64,000 nucleotides of DNA from Streptomyces sp. BV286 (GTDB taxonomy: Bacteria > Actinomycetota > Actinomycetes > Streptomycetales > Streptomycetaceae): assembly GCF_019090165.1 (NCBI RefSeq), contig NZ_JAHRIB010000133.1, positions 1 to 64,000 on the forward strand. The letters run 5' to 3'. The notes under the pieces are model-generated. The model searched no databases and was not told the origin of the DNA. It saw only the letters and a program-made list of their open reading frames with translations. This document shows, piece after piece, positions 51,822-60,931 of the stretch (position 1 is its first letter; each line of letters starts with the position of its first letter). The position numbers and the translations under genes are program-made.

Positions 51822-53522
51822 TCAGTCGGCCGCGACCCTTTCGGGATCGTCGGCCGGAGTACCGACGCGCAGCCACCGGTAGCCGTAGGCGGGCAGTTCG
51901 ACACGGACCAGGCCGTCGTCGGGCACCGTGAGACCTTTGTGCTCCTCGTCGAGCAGATCCGTCAGCCTGCCACCGGGTCCGGCCTCGGACAGGCGCAGCC
52001 GTACGGTGGCCGGTCCGCCGGCGAAGTTGTGCACCGCCAGGACCGTTCCGTCGGTGGTGCAGCCGACGTGCGCCAGCACAGCGCTGTCCCCGGTGTCCAC
52101 CAACCGGTAGTCGCCCCACGCCAGTTCAGGCGCCTCCCGGTATCGCTCGATGAACAGCCGCATACGGCCAAGGAGCGAGCCGGGGTCGCGACTCTGCTCG
52201 TACACGTTGACGTTCTGGCATCCGAAGGCGCCCTCGGCCGGTGGATTGGGCAACGCGTCCGGGCCGGCGGTGGAGAAGCCCGCACCTGCCTCCGGTGTCC
52301 ACTGCATGGGTGTGCGGACGGCCTGGCGTCCCGCGGCGGCCAGGTTCTCGCCCATTCCGATCTCCTCGCCGTAGAAGAGCACAGGGGTGCCCGGCAGCGT
52401 GAAGAGCAAGCTGTACGCGAGCTCGATGCGGCGCCGGTCGCCGTCGACCATCGGCGGCAGCCTGCGGCGCAGTCCCCGGCCGTACAACTGCATGTCCTCG
52501 TCCGGGCCGAAGGCCTCGAAGACCTCGGCCCGTTCGTCGTCACTCAGTTTGTCGAGGGTGAGTTCGTCGTGGTTGCGGACGACCGTGGCCCAGTGGGCGT
52601 CCCGTGGGGCGGCCGGGCGCTGCCGCAGCGCGGTGGCCAGCGGCCCGGCGTCCTCGCGCGCCATGGAGAGGTACATCTGCTGCATCGCGACGAAGTCGAA
52701 GCACATGGTGAGCTCGTCCCCGCGGCCCGAGGCGGGGTCGCCGAAGAAGCGCGCGGTGTCGTCGTAGGGGAGGTTGACCTCTCCCAGCAGGATCGACTCG
52801 CCGTTGCGGCGGCCGAGGAAGGCGCGCAGATCGGCGAGGTACTCGTGCGGATCGGGCAACGCTCCGGCGTCACTCTGCCCGTCCGTCTCCAGCAGGAAGG
52901 GCACGGCGTCGACCCGGAATCCGGACAGGCCGAGCTGCGTCCAGAACCCCATGACGCGGGCTATCTCGTCGCGGACCTCGGGGTTGGCGATGTTGAGGTC
53001 GGGCTGCTGCTTGTAGAACCGGTGGAGGTAGTACTGGCCACTGCCCTTGTCGTACTCCCACAGGCTGTCCTCCGCATCGGGGAAGACCACGCCCTCGGGG
53101 CCGTCCTCGGGTGGCTCGTCGGCCCAGACGTACCAGTCACGGTGGGAGGAGTCCCGGCCGGACCGGGCGTCCCGGAACCACGGGTGTTCCTCGGAGGTGT
53201 GGTTGACGACCAGGTCGGCGATCACCCGGATGCCGCGGTCCCGAGCGGTGCGGACGAACTCGGTGAAGTCCCCGAGAGTGCCCAGGCGGGGGTCGACTCC
53301 GTAGAAGTCCGTGATGTCGTATCCGTCGTCACGCTCCCGCGTCGGATAGAACGGCATCAGCCACACGCATGTCACACCGAGACGCACGAGATGGTCGATG
53401 CGCTGCGTGAGGCCCGCGAAGTCACCGGTCCCGTCGCCGTTCCCGTCCTGGTACGTCTCGACGTCCAGGCAGTACACCACCGCGTTCTTCCACCACAGGT
53501 CGGACGTACGGGTCAGACGCAT
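51822..53522 (-). CDS. Trehalose-synthase-like GH13 alpha-amylase family enzyme
   Basis: 566 residues. GH13 regions: VIADLVVNHTSEEHPWF (region I), GFRVDAVPFL (nucleophile Asp), ILLGEVNLPYDD (acid/base Glu) and VVRNHDELTLDKL (third Asp). The opening LWWKNAVVYCLDVETYQDGN and DLNIANPEVRDEI match trehalose synthase (maltose isomerase), subfamily 16, though the enzyme is slightly shorter and lacks a maltokinase partner. It overlaps the upstream LLM gene by 10 bp, so the two are coupled. Alternative activities are glucosyltransferase or alpha-glucosidase. Confidence 0.8.
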   Translation of the reverse strand: MRLTRTSDLWWKNAVVYCLDVETYQDGNGDGTGDFAGLTQRIDHLVRLGVTCVWLMPFYPTRERDDGYDITDFYGVDPRLGTLGDFTEFVRTARDRGIRVIADLVVNHTSEEHPWFRDARSGRDSSHRDWYVWADEPPEDGPEGVVFPDAEDSLWEYDKGSGQYYLHRFYKQQPDLNIANPEVRDEIARVMGFWTQLGLSGFRVDAVPFLLETDGQSDAGALPDPHEYLADLRAFLGRRNGESILLGEVNLPYDDTARFFGDPASGRGDELTMCFDFVAMQQMYLSMAREDAGPLATALRQRPAAPRDAHWATVVRNHDELTLDKLSDDERAEVFEAFGPDEDMQLYGRGLRRRLPPMVDGDRRRIELAYSLLFTLPGTPVLFYGEEIGMGENLAAAGRQAVRTPMQWTPEAGAGFSTAGPDALPNPPAEGAFGCQNVNVYEQSRDPGSLLGRMRLFIERYREAPELAWGDYRLVDTGDSAVLAHVGCTTDGTVLAVHNFAGGPATVRLRLSEAGPGGRLTDLLDEEHKGLTVPDDGLVRVELPAYGYRWLRVGTPADDPERVAAD

Positions 53523-54517
53523 CGGTACTCCTTCGCCGTGGCGGGCACAGGACGGGTGACGTCGAGGCGCGGCAGTACCTCGGCCCCGAACGCATCGATG
53601 AACGGGCCCTGTTCGCGGCCCACGTGGTGGAGCATCACAGCGTCGAAGCCGAGTTCGGCGTACTCCTGCAGCCAGGCCGTGTGCCGGCCCAGGTCGGACG
53701 AGATGTTGACCGTACGCGCCACCTGATCGAGGCTGACGTGCTCACTGACGATGTCGAACAGGTCCGCCGAGTCCAGATCCCAACTGACGGGCGGAGCATG
53801 CACGTTGGTGCGCCACTGGTCGTGCGCCAGCGCACCGGCCTCGGCCTCGTCGGGGGCCCAGCTCAAGTGGACCTGGAGGTGCAGCGGACCGCGGCCGCCC
53901 GCGTCACGGTACGCGTCGATGATCTCACGCAGGCGTTCCCGAGGGGCGTTGACCGTGATCAGGCCGTCCGCCCACTCGGCACACCAGGCCGCGGTCGCCG
54001 TGCTGCAGGCGGCTCCGATCAGCGGCGGCATGTCGGGCGGCAGCGTCCACAGTCGAGCCCGGTCCACGGTCACCAGTCCGTCGTGGCTGACCTCCTCGCC
54101 CTGCAGCAGGGCGCGGATGACGTCGACGCACTCGCCCAGCCGCGCGGTGCGGACGTCCTTGCGGGGCCAGGCCGCTCCCGTGATGTGCTCGTTAGAGGCC
54201 TCACCGCTGCCCAGGGCCACCCAGAACCTGCCGGGATACATGGCGGCGAGGCTGGCGACGGCCTGGGCGATGATCGCGGGGTGGTAGCGCTGACCGGGCG
54301 CGTTCACGACGCCGAACGGCGTTTCGTCGGTGGCCTGGAGGGCGGCTCCGAGCCACGACCAGGCGAACCCGGACTCCCCCTGTCGTACGCTCCACGGCGA
54401 GAAGTGGTCCGAGCACATGGCGGCGGTGAATCCCGCACGCTCCGCGTGCACCACGGCGTCGAGCAGGTCCGCGGGCGGGACCTGTTCGTGCGAGGCGTGT
54501 AATCCATAGACAGTCAT
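53513..54517 (-). CDS. LLM-class F420/FMN-dependent oxidoreductase (TIGR03885-like)
   Basis: 334 residues of luciferase-like TIM barrel: GLHASHEQVPPADLLDAVVH, AAMCSDHFSPWSVRQGESGF (active-site His/Trp region), GVVNAPGQRYHPAIIAQAVA and GRFWVALGSGEASNEHITGA, like F420-dependent glucose-6-phosphate dehydrogenase relatives. Its stop overlaps the GH13 start by 10 bp. From memory, this subfamily is often found next to trehalose-synthase-like GH13 genes, hinting at oxidation of a sugar or its phosphate. Cofactor (F420 or FMN) cannot be determined by reading. Confidence 0.8.
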   Translation of the reverse strand: MTVYGLHASHEQVPPADLLDAVVHAERAGFTAAMCSDHFSPWSVRQGESGFAWSWLGAALQATDETPFGVVNAPGQRYHPAIIAQAVASLAAMYPGRFWVALGSGEASNEHITGAAWPRKDVRTARLGECVDVIRALLQGEEVSHDGLVTVDRARLWTLPPDMPPLIGAACSTATAAWCAEWADGLITVNAPRERLREIIDAYRDAGGRGPLHLQVHLSWAPDEAEAGALAHDQWRTNVHAPPVSWDLDSADLFDIVSEHVSLDQVARTVNISSDLGRHTAWLQEYAELGFDAVMLHHVGREQGPFIDAFGAEVLPRLDVTRPVPATAKEYRCV

Positions 54518-54670
54518 GCCGGGCGAGTACCCCCAGGGTGGCCCTCATGCGGAGAACCGCTCGCAACTCCCCCAGACGCCGTACACAGCGGTGCAGTTAC
54601 TCACGCACAGAAGTACCGACGCCGGAGCCTGACCGCCCCGCCCAACGCGACGTCGTGGGGCCGGACGGAA

Positions 54671-54702
54671 GAGGGCCCGGATCCAAAAGGATCCGGGCCC
54701 TC
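54671..54702 (-). terminator. Terminator of the initiator tRNA gene
   Basis: A perfect 14-bp inverted repeat (GAGGGCCCGGATCC, 54671-54684, and its complement at 54689-54702) with an AAAA loop, 8 bp past the 3' end of the tRNA on the minus strand. It may also stop the opposite direction. Confidence 0.9.
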
Positions 54703-54710
54703 TCACGCAG

Positions 54711-54784
54711 TAGCGGGGACAGGATTTGAACCTGCGACCTCTGGGTTATGAGCCCAGCGAGCTACCGAGCTGCTCCACCCCGCG
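54711..54784 (-). tRNA. Initiator tRNA-Met (CAU)
   Basis: The minus strand folds into a complete cloverleaf of 74 nt without encoded CCA: acceptor CGCGGGG/CCCCGCT, D-loop GCAGCTCGGTAGC, anticodon arm CTGGG-CTCATAA-CCCAG and T-arm GGTTCAAATCC. The three consecutive G:C pairs next to the anticodon loop and the unpaired C1:T72 end mark it as initiator tRNA. A strong terminator follows. Confidence 0.95.
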
Positions 54785-55087
54785 GCGATGTCCTCCACCG
54801 TACGCCATCCCGGACGCCCCGGAGACCACCCTCTCGTGCGTCGGGGTTCTCCCCATCGGCACGAGGGAGTCGGCTGGTCGTCGGCAAAGGGACGAACGGG
54901 CCCTTTCGGCCAAACCCTGTATGGAGGCCAGCGCCGTGCGCCAAGGGTGGATGCATCAGGCACTCGGCATGCGCCGGGACCCGGCACGGAATCCGATCCG
55001 GCTCAAACACGTGTGTTCGATCCCGCTTCCCTCGCCGTTGACTCCGGTGACCCATCCGATGGCATCCACCGTGCAGGAGATACGCCG

Positions 55088-56977
55088 TTGACTTCAGCCG
55101 ACACCCAGGGCACGCAGGCCGTGCCGCCTCACCCACCACTGCCCGCCGAGATCACCTACTCAGGACAGTTCTCCGTGAACCCGCTGGGTGAGGTCTCCTT
55201 CCGCAGACTCTGCGCGCAGCTTCCTGCGGTACTGCGCCGCATCACCAGGCTGTCCTGGGCCATCGACCGCCGGGCCGTCCTGCTGCTCCTGACCTGTCAG
55301 CTGGTCACCGGGGTGGCCGCCGCGGTGCTGCTGACCGCGACCGCGCAGGCCATGCACCCCGTTCTCGGCGACGGCCCCGTCGCCGAGAGACTCCGTCATG
55401 CCCTGCCCGCCCTCCTCGTCGTGGCGGGTGCGAGCGCCGCAGCGCGCGGTGCGAGTGCCCTGGCCGCCTACGCGGAGCGGCTGATCACTCCGAAGCTCAC
55501 GACCGCGACGGATACCGCACTGGTGGAAGCGGTCTGCCGCGTCGAGGCAGCCGCCCACGCCGTGGATGGTTTCGCCGACCGGCAAGAGGCAGCCGAGATG
55601 GGCGTGCTGCGGACACACGTCATGGTCTCCGACGCTCAGCGTTTTCTGTCGGCCCTGGTCAAGATGCTCACGGCCAGCGGTGTCCTGTCGGTCCTCAACC
55701 CGTTGCTACTCCCCCTGCTTCTCCTCGCTGTGCTTCCGGCCGGCGTCGGCGCTGTGCTCACCGCGCGCGTCGACTACGAGATCCACTACGCCAACGTTGC
55801 GGACCGCAACGTCCGCGGCATGATGCGGTGGTGGACGACAACGCCCAAGTACGGCGACGAGGTCCGCGCCAACGGCATGACCGGTTACCTGCTGTACTGG
55901 TACCGGTCCCTGTCCGAGCGGGTCGACCGACGCACGCTGGCCGCCGCTCCGAGAACGCTGCGCATCGCGTTGGCGTCCTCACTCGTGGGTGGGCTGTTCC
56001 TGGTCGTCACCTGGTCGGTCCTCGCCTGGCTGACCGTCACGGGCCGTGTCCCGCTCGCCATCGCCGCGACAGCGGTCGTCGCCGTGCAGACCACACTGGC
56101 GGCCCTGTCACAGGTCATCATCAACGGTGCCGCGGTGTTCCACACCAGCCTCTACCTGAGCGACATGCAGGCGTTCCTCGACGACGCGGCACGACGTGCT
56201 CCCCGGCGCGGCGACCTGGCCGTGAGCGTCCCGGTGGAGGAAATCAGGCTGGAGGAGGTCACGTACCGCTACCCGGGCAAGGACAAGGCAGCCGTCGACA
56301 GCGTCTCCCTGACCCTGCGACGCGGGAAGATCCTCGCCATCGTCGGAGTGAACGGCTCTGGCAAGAGCACCCTGACCCGCCTACTCACGGGGATCTATCT
56401 GGCGGACAAGGGGCGGGTGACCTGGAACGGCTCGGATCTCACCACCGTCGATCCGGCAACGGTCTGGGACTGCACCGGGCTGGTCCCCCAGATCTTCGCG
56501 CAGTGGCCGCTGCGCGTGCGCGAGAACGTGACCCTGGGGCAGCCCCGGACCTGCGACGACGGGCCGGTGTGGGACGCCGTCGACGCGGTCGGCATGCGGG
56601 ACGCGGTCGAGGATCTGACGCTCGGCCTCGACACCCTCCTGGCTCGGGAGGTGTTCGGCGGGGCGGAACTGTCCGGTGGGCAGTGGCAGCGCCTGGCCTG
56701 CTCGCGGGCTCTGTACCGCCGTCCACCCTTGCTGATCCTGGACGAACCCACCTCGCAGATGGACCCCCGCGGTGAGCACCAGATCTTCGAGAAGATCAAA
56801 GCCATCGCCGGAGACCGCATCACGATCGTCGTCACGCACCGGCTCGAGAACACGAAGGTGGCGGACGACATCATCGTCATGGAGCAGGGCCGCATCACCG
56901 AACAGGGCGACTACGACAGCCTCGTGCACGCGGGCGGTACCTTCGCCGAGCTCCTCCAGCTCTCCCAGGACCGTTAG
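55088..56977 (+). CDS. ABC exporter half-transporter
   Basis: 629 residues from TTG 55088, chosen because AGGAGA lies about 8 nt upstream; in-frame sequence before that is not coding-like. Residues ~50-330 hold six transmembrane helices (e.g. AVLLLLTCQLVTGVAAAVLL, LLLPLLLLAVLPAGVGAVLT). The ABC domain has Walker A VGVNGSGKSTL, Q-loop VPQIFAQWP, signature LSGGQWQRLA, Walker B LLILDEPTSQMD and H-loop VVTHR. The LSGGQWQR signature is typical of actinobacterial exporters near lantibiotic and other peptide genes, but none is seen here. It would act as a homodimer or with an unlinked partner. Confidence 0.85.
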   Translation: MTSADTQGTQAVPPHPPLPAEITYSGQFSVNPLGEVSFRRLCAQLPAVLRRITRLSWAIDRRAVLLLLTCQLVTGVAAAVLLTATAQAMHPVLGDGPVAERLRHALPALLVVAGASAAARGASALAAYAERLITPKLTTATDTALVEAVCRVEAAAHAVDGFADRQEAAEMGVLRTHVMVSDAQRFLSALVKMLTASGVLSVLNPLLLPLLLLAVLPAGVGAVLTARVDYEIHYANVADRNVRGMMRWWTTTPKYGDEVRANGMTGYLLYWYRSLSERVDRRTLAAAPRTLRIALASSLVGGLFLVVTWSVLAWLTVTGRVPLAIAATAVVAVQTTLAALSQVIINGAAVFHTSLYLSDMQAFLDDAARRAPRRGDLAVSVPVEEIRLEEVTYRYPGKDKAAVDSVSLTLRRGKILAIVGVNGSGKSTLTRLLTGIYLADKGRVTWNGSDLTTVDPATVWDCTGLVPQIFAQWPLRVRENVTLGQPRTCDDGPVWDAVDAVGMRDAVEDLTLGLDTLLAREVFGGAELSGGQWQRLACSRALYRRPPLLILDEPTSQMDPRGEHQIFEKIKAIAGDRITIVVTHRLENTKVADDIIVMEQGRITEQGDYDSLVHAGGTFAELLQLSQDR

Positions 56978-57059
56978 CCACGCGCCACCGCAGGTGAGCG
57001 TGCCGCACGGGACGGCCCGCCGCCGGTGGAACACCTGTACCGGCGGCAGGCCGTCGACG

Positions 57060-57100
57060 GCGGGGACCGCGCGGGCTCCCCCTCCGCGCGCGGTCCCCGC
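57060..57100 (+). terminator. Hairpin terminator after the ABC exporter
   Basis: A 14-bp perfect inverted repeat (arms 57060-57073 and 57087-57100, core GGGGACCGCGCG) with a 13-nt loop, 83 bp after the stop codon. Confidence 0.8.
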
Positions 57101-57846
57101 ACCGCGCCCCTCACCTGCAGCGGGGCAGCAAGCACATCGCCCCGGTCGCGCCTGCGGGTGAAGGGTGGAACGGGTGAGGCCGTGCACCCGGCCCGGCGGC
57201 TCCAGCTACTGGGAGCGACCTCGGGGCGTGTCGAGCGACCTCACTCCATGGCACGGCTCTCCGCCGGTGTTCTCCGACGCGACGGGACGGCCGTACGACG
57301 ACGGCCACCGTGTCCTCGCGGAGAGGACCGGCACGGGTCATCGGGAGAGTCATGAACGGCTCCAGGGCGGCCTGCGGATTCCAGGGCGGCCGCTGCCTGA
57401 CCGTTTCTCAGGCCACAGAGTAGCCGTACGGCGCCGGAGAGTGAAGGCCCTCTCTGGCGGCTCTTGAGCTTCGCCGCAGCGGACAAGCCCGCAGTGGACG
57501 AGGAGGCGAAGGATGTACTTGCCCTACGCCTGTCCCACGAGAGCGGCACCCATGGGCATCGCGGCGCCACAGCGGTGGACGACTTCCCCGGGCGGTGCCA
57601 TCTCGTGCGCTCCGGGTTTTCGGTGAGCCGCGCCACAAGGGACCCCGGGCGGCATGGTCCGTCGCCGCGCCACGCCCACTCCTGAACGGAGGTCCGATTC
57701 CCGCCCACGACGCCCTCCACCGGCTTCGACCTCCGCTTGGGCCGAGACCGGGTTCCGGCGGTGCGTCCTCGCGCTGCCACGACAGGGACGTCGCAGCGGC
57801 TTTCGGGCCGCGTGAAGGGTCTGTGCGGTCTGCGAGGATGCTTTGT
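57101..57846. other. Gene-poor region upstream of the rsbQ operon
   Basis: About 745 bp. Open frames on both strands (for example 57464-57685) have no homology I recognise and poor codon structure. The promoter of the rsbQ operon must lie near its right end; GAGG at 57828-57831 may be the ribosome site. No sigma-B-like promoter is obvious. Confidence 0.5.
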
Positions 57847-58656
57847 ATGGATGTAAGGCACAGGAACCATGTGACGGTGAGCGGGCGGGCCGACGGGCCC
57901 GTGGTGATGCTGGCGCACGGGTTCGGCTGCGACCAGAACATGTGGCGTCTGGTCGTGCCGGCACTGGAACGTGACTTCACCGTCGTGCTCTTCGATCACG
58001 TGGGCGCGGGAATGTCGGATCTGTCGGCGTGGAGCCGGGAGCGGTACTCCACGCTGGACGGTTACGTCGATGACGTGCTGGAGCTGTGCCGGGAGCTGGA
58101 GCTCGGCCCGGTGACGTTCGTGGGGCATTCGGTCAGCGCCATGATGGGCGTGCTGGCCGCCGCCCGGGAGCCCGCGGCGTTCGCGGGGCTGGTGCTGCTC
58201 GCACCCTCTCCGTGTTTCATCGACGACCCCGAGGACGGCTACGTCGGCGGGTTCAGCGCGGGTGACATCGAGGAGTTGCTGGAGTCGCTGGAGGCCAACT
58301 ACCTGGGCTGGTCGGGTGCGATGGCACCGGTCATCATGGGCAACCCCGACCGGCCGGAGCTGGGTGAGGAACTGACCAACAGCTTCTGCCGCACAGATCC
58401 GGACATCGCCCGGGTCTTCGCCCGGGTGACGTTCCTGTCCGACAACCGCACGGATCTTGCCCAGGTGGGTGTGCCCACGCTGGTGGCCCAGTCCTCCCAT
58501 GATGCGATCGCCCCGCCGGAGGTGGGTGCGTTCGTGCACGCCCGGATTCCGGGCAGCCGCCTGGTCACCCTCGACGCGACCGGCCACTGCCCCCAGCTCG
58601 CCGCCCCTCAGGAGACCGCGGCGGCGATCACCGCATTCGCGGAAGCAGTCACGTGA
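57847..58656 (+). CDS. rsbQ: RsbQ-like alpha/beta-hydrolase
   Basis: 269 residues, the same length as B. subtilis RsbQ. Features: NHVTVSGRADGPVVMLAHGF, GCDQNMWRLVVPALERDFTV, VLFDHVGAGMSDLSAW, nucleophile FVGHSVSAMMG (Ser95), acid SSHDAIAP and base DATGHCPQLAAP. This close match to RsbQ and to the KAI2/D14 receptor group suggests a signalling hydrolase that binds a small hydrophobic ligand rather than a digestive esterase. It overlaps the next gene by 4 bp (ATGA), as rsbQ does with rsbP in bacilli, and should act by stimulating that phosphatase. Confidence 0.9.
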   Translation: MDVRHRNHVTVSGRADGPVVMLAHGFGCDQNMWRLVVPALERDFTVVLFDHVGAGMSDLSAWSRERYSTLDGYVDDVLELCRELELGPVTFVGHSVSAMMGVLAAAREPAAFAGLVLLAPSPCFIDDPEDGYVGGFSAGDIEELLESLEANYLGWSGAMAPVIMGNPDRPELGEELTNSFCRTDPDIARVFARVTFLSDNRTDLAQVGVPTLVAQSSHDAIAPPEVGAFVHARIPGSRLVTLDATGHCPQLAAPQETAAAITAFAEAVT

Positions 58657-59927
58657 TGAGCGGGACGAGCGACGAGGAAGAGGCCCGGCGGAAAGGCGAC
58701 GACGGGCCCGTGGTCGATCAGGAGCAGTTCTCCGCCCTGCTGGAGGACAGCATCGAGGACCTGTACGAGCACGCGCCCTGCGGATACCTGTCCACCCTGC
58801 TGGACGGCCGGATCGCCAAGATCAACGCCACCCTCGTGGGCTGGCTCGGCTACGCGCGCGAAGACCTGCTGGGCCACAAGTACTTCTCCGACCTGCTGAC
58901 CGTCGGCGGACGGCTCTACCACGAGACCCACTTCGCCCCCCTGCTCAGGATGCAGGGCGAAGTCAGCGGAATCGCTCTGGAACTCAAGGCCGCCGACGGC
59001 TCCCGCCTGCCGGTCCTGGTCACGTCGACGGTGAAGACAGGCAGTGACGGGCAGCCGCTGCTGATCCGTACCACCGTCTTCGACGCCCGTGACCGCCGCG
59101 CCTACGAAACCGAGCTGCTGCGCGCCCGCCAGGAGGCCGACGAGGAACGCGAGCGCTACAAGCGCCTGGCGACCACCCTGCAGCGCACGCTGTTGCCGCC
59201 GGCCCTGGCCAACGTGCCCGGCCTGGATGTCTCAGCGCACTACCACATCGCCTCGGCCGACGAGGTCGGCGGCGACTTCTACGACCTGTTCCCTCTCGCC
59301 GCCGGGACCTGGGGTCTGTTCCTGGGCGACGTGTGCGGCAAGGGCGCCGCCGCGGCGGCCGTCACCTCCCTGGCCCGGTACACCCTGCGGGCCGCGGCCG
59401 TGTACGACCCCGACCCCGTCGCCGTCCTCGGCAACCTCAACACGGTTCTGAACCACGAGTACAGCGGCACCGACCCGCGCTTCTGCACCGTCATCTTCGG
59501 TCTGCTCACCCCCGACCACGACCGGCGCGGCTTCCACATCACACTGGCCGGCGGCGGGCATCCCCCCGCGCTGCTGATGCGCGCCGACGGCACCACCGAC
59601 TACCTGCCCACTCCGGGCGGACAGCTCATCGGCGCCCTGCCCGACGCCCAGATCGCCACCACCAGCGTCCACCTGGACGCCGGTGACACTCTGCTCCTGC
59701 ACACCGACGGGCTCACCGAGGCCCACAGCAACGCCGGTGCCGACGACGGGGAGCGCTACGGCGACGACGCACTCCTCGATTTCGCCCGCGCTCTCGCACC
59801 CACCACCGCGTCGGACACCATCGGCGCGATCCGGGGTCTGCTCAAGACCTTCGGCCGCGGCGTGGACGACGACACCGCCGTCCTGGCCATCCATGTGCCT
59901 CGACCCGACAGTGGAGATCAGCAGTGA
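58653..59927 (+). CDS. rsbP: RsbP-like PAS/PP2C serine phosphatase
   Basis: 424 residues. A PAS domain (YEHAPCGYLSTLLDGRIAKI, GWLGYAREDLLGHKYFSDLL) occupies residues ~35-150; a coiled-coil linker with AYETELLRARQEADEERERY follows; then the SpoIIE-type PP2C domain with metal-site motifs DEVGGDFYDLF, LFLGDVCGKGAAAA and LLHTDGLTEAHS, ending in GVDDDTAVLAIHV. In bacilli RsbP dephosphorylates the anti-anti-sigma factor when energy is low; its target here is most likely the STAS protein encoded next. It overlaps both neighbours by 4 bp. Confidence 0.9.
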   Translation: MMSGTSDEEEARRKGDDGPVVDQEQFSALLEDSIEDLYEHAPCGYLSTLLDGRIAKINATLVGWLGYAREDLLGHKYFSDLLTVGGRLYHETHFAPLLRMQGEVSGIALELKAADGSRLPVLVTSTVKTGSDGQPLLIRTTVFDARDRRAYETELLRARQEADEERERYKRLATTLQRTLLPPALANVPGLDVSAHYHIASADEVGGDFYDLFPLAAGTWGLFLGDVCGKGAAAAAVTSLARYTLRAAAVYDPDPVAVLGNLNTVLNHEYSGTDPRFCTVIFGLLTPDHDRRGFHITLAGGGHPPALLMRADGTTDYLPTPGGQLIGALPDAQIATTSVHLDAGDTLLLHTDGLTEAHSNAGADDGERYGDDALLDFARALAPTTASDTIGAIRGLLKTFGRGVDDDTAVLAIHVPRPDSGDQQ

Positions 59928-60283
59928 CCCAGCACCTGTCCCTCCACATCCGCACCGCTCCCGCCGGTGCGGTCATCGAGATCGCCGGGGACCTCGACCA
60001 CCACACCGCCCCCGAAGTCCGTGCCGCACTGCCCGGGCTCGACCTGCTTCCCGGCCAGCAGCTCGTCCTCGACCTCGGCGGCATCACGTTCTGCGACTCC
60101 AGCGGCATCACCGCCCTGATCGCCGCCCGCAATCACGCCCTCGCCTGCGACGCGGGCATTGCCCTGGCCGCGATCCCCGACCGGGTCAGCCGGATCTTCC
60201 GGATCGTGGGCCTGGACCAGGTCTTTCCCTCTCACCTCACGGTCCAGGCCGCCCAAGCCGAATGGCGCCCCGCCACGAGCTGA
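59924..60283 (+). CDS. STAS-domain anti-anti-sigma factor
   Basis: 119 residues, overlapping rsbP by 4 bp (GTGA). The STAS core is VIEIAGDLDHHTAPEVRAAL, QLVLDLGGITFCDSSGITAL and FRIVGLDQVFPSHLT; Ser59 in CDSSG is the expected phosphorylation site. By family knowledge, the dephosphorylated form captures an anti-sigma kinase and frees a SigB-type sigma factor. No anti-sigma kinase or sigma gene is in the operon, so the partners must be encoded elsewhere. Confidence 0.9.
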   Translation: MTQHLSLHIRTAPAGAVIEIAGDLDHHTAPEVRAALPGLDLLPGQQLVLDLGGITFCDSSGITALIAARNHALACDAGIALAAIPDRVSRIFRIVGLDQVFPSHLTVQAAQAEWRPATS

Positions 60284-60368
60284 CCCCGCGGCCGGAGACT
60301 CCACCCCGCGACGCGCCCGTACGTATCCGTCGGCCCTGTCCGGCGCCCGCGTGAGCCGTCGGTGCGAC

Positions 60369-60869
60369 CTACGCCTTCGTGGAAGGCACCGGGAAGAGCA
60401 GGCAGCTGCTGGTGGCGTGGGCGAGCAGACGGTCCGTCGCGTCGACCAACTGCGCCTGGGCGAGAGCGGTTTGACGGCCCCGGTTGACGACCGTTCCGAT
60501 GGCGCGGACCCGGCCCGTGTCCACGGTGATCCGCCGCAGGAACTTGACCGTCAGGTCGAGCGAGGTGTACGCCATGCCCTGCGGGAGGGTGGACTGGACG
60601 GCGCAGCCCGCCGCCGAGTCCAGCAGAGTGGCGAAGACGCCGCCGTGCACGCTGCCGATCGGGTTGTAGTGCTCCTCCCCCGGCATCAGGGAGAAGACCG
60701 CTCTGCCCGGCTCCACCTCGTCCAGGGTGAAGTCGACCGTGGCGCCGATCGGCGGTCCGGGCAGCTTCCCCGCCTGCAGCTCGCGCAGGAAGTCCATGCC
60801 TGTCATCCGTCCGGCGGCTTCCGCCAGGAGCGCTGGATCTTCCCATTCATACGTACGTGTCCGCCCCAC
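60369..60869 (-). CDS. PaaI-family hotdog thioesterase
   Basis: 166 residues. The hotdog core has NPIGSVHGGVFATLLDSAAG (HGG motif with catalytic Asp/Asn region), YTSLDLTVKFLRRITVDTGR and AIGTVVNRGRQTALAQAQLV. PaaI-type enzymes hydrolyse aryl- or acyl-CoA esters. The gene is divergent from an HxlR regulator with 62 bp between starts, strongly suggesting it is that regulator's target. An oddity is the charged N-terminus RTRTYEWEDPALLAEAAGR, common in this subfamily. Confidence 0.85.
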   Translation of the reverse strand: MGRTRTYEWEDPALLAEAAGRMTGMDFLRELQAGKLPGPPIGATVDFTLDEVEPGRAVFSLMPGEEHYNPIGSVHGGVFATLLDSAAGCAVQSTLPQGMAYTSLDLTVKFLRRITVDTGRVRAIGTVVNRGRQTALAQAQLVDATDRLLAHATSSCLLFPVPSTKA

Positions 60870-60931
60870 GGCCGAGCACCTTCCCTCTGACTTTTACAAA
60901 TGAAGCTAGATGCGCTCGCACCTGACTGTCA

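Noticed and set aside
51792..53726. Long plus-strand open frame of about 650 codons opposite the GH13 gene
   Set aside because: It is the antisense shadow of a gene with all GH13 catalytic motifs; long antisense frames are common in high-GC DNA.
54711..54784. Integration site of a mobile element at the tRNA gene
   Set aside because: No duplicated tRNA 3' end, integrase or phage gene was seen on either side.
57241..58587. Minus-strand frame of about 450 codons across the rsbQ gene
   Set aside because: Antisense to a clear RsbQ homologue; composition is His/Arg/Gly-rich shadow-type.
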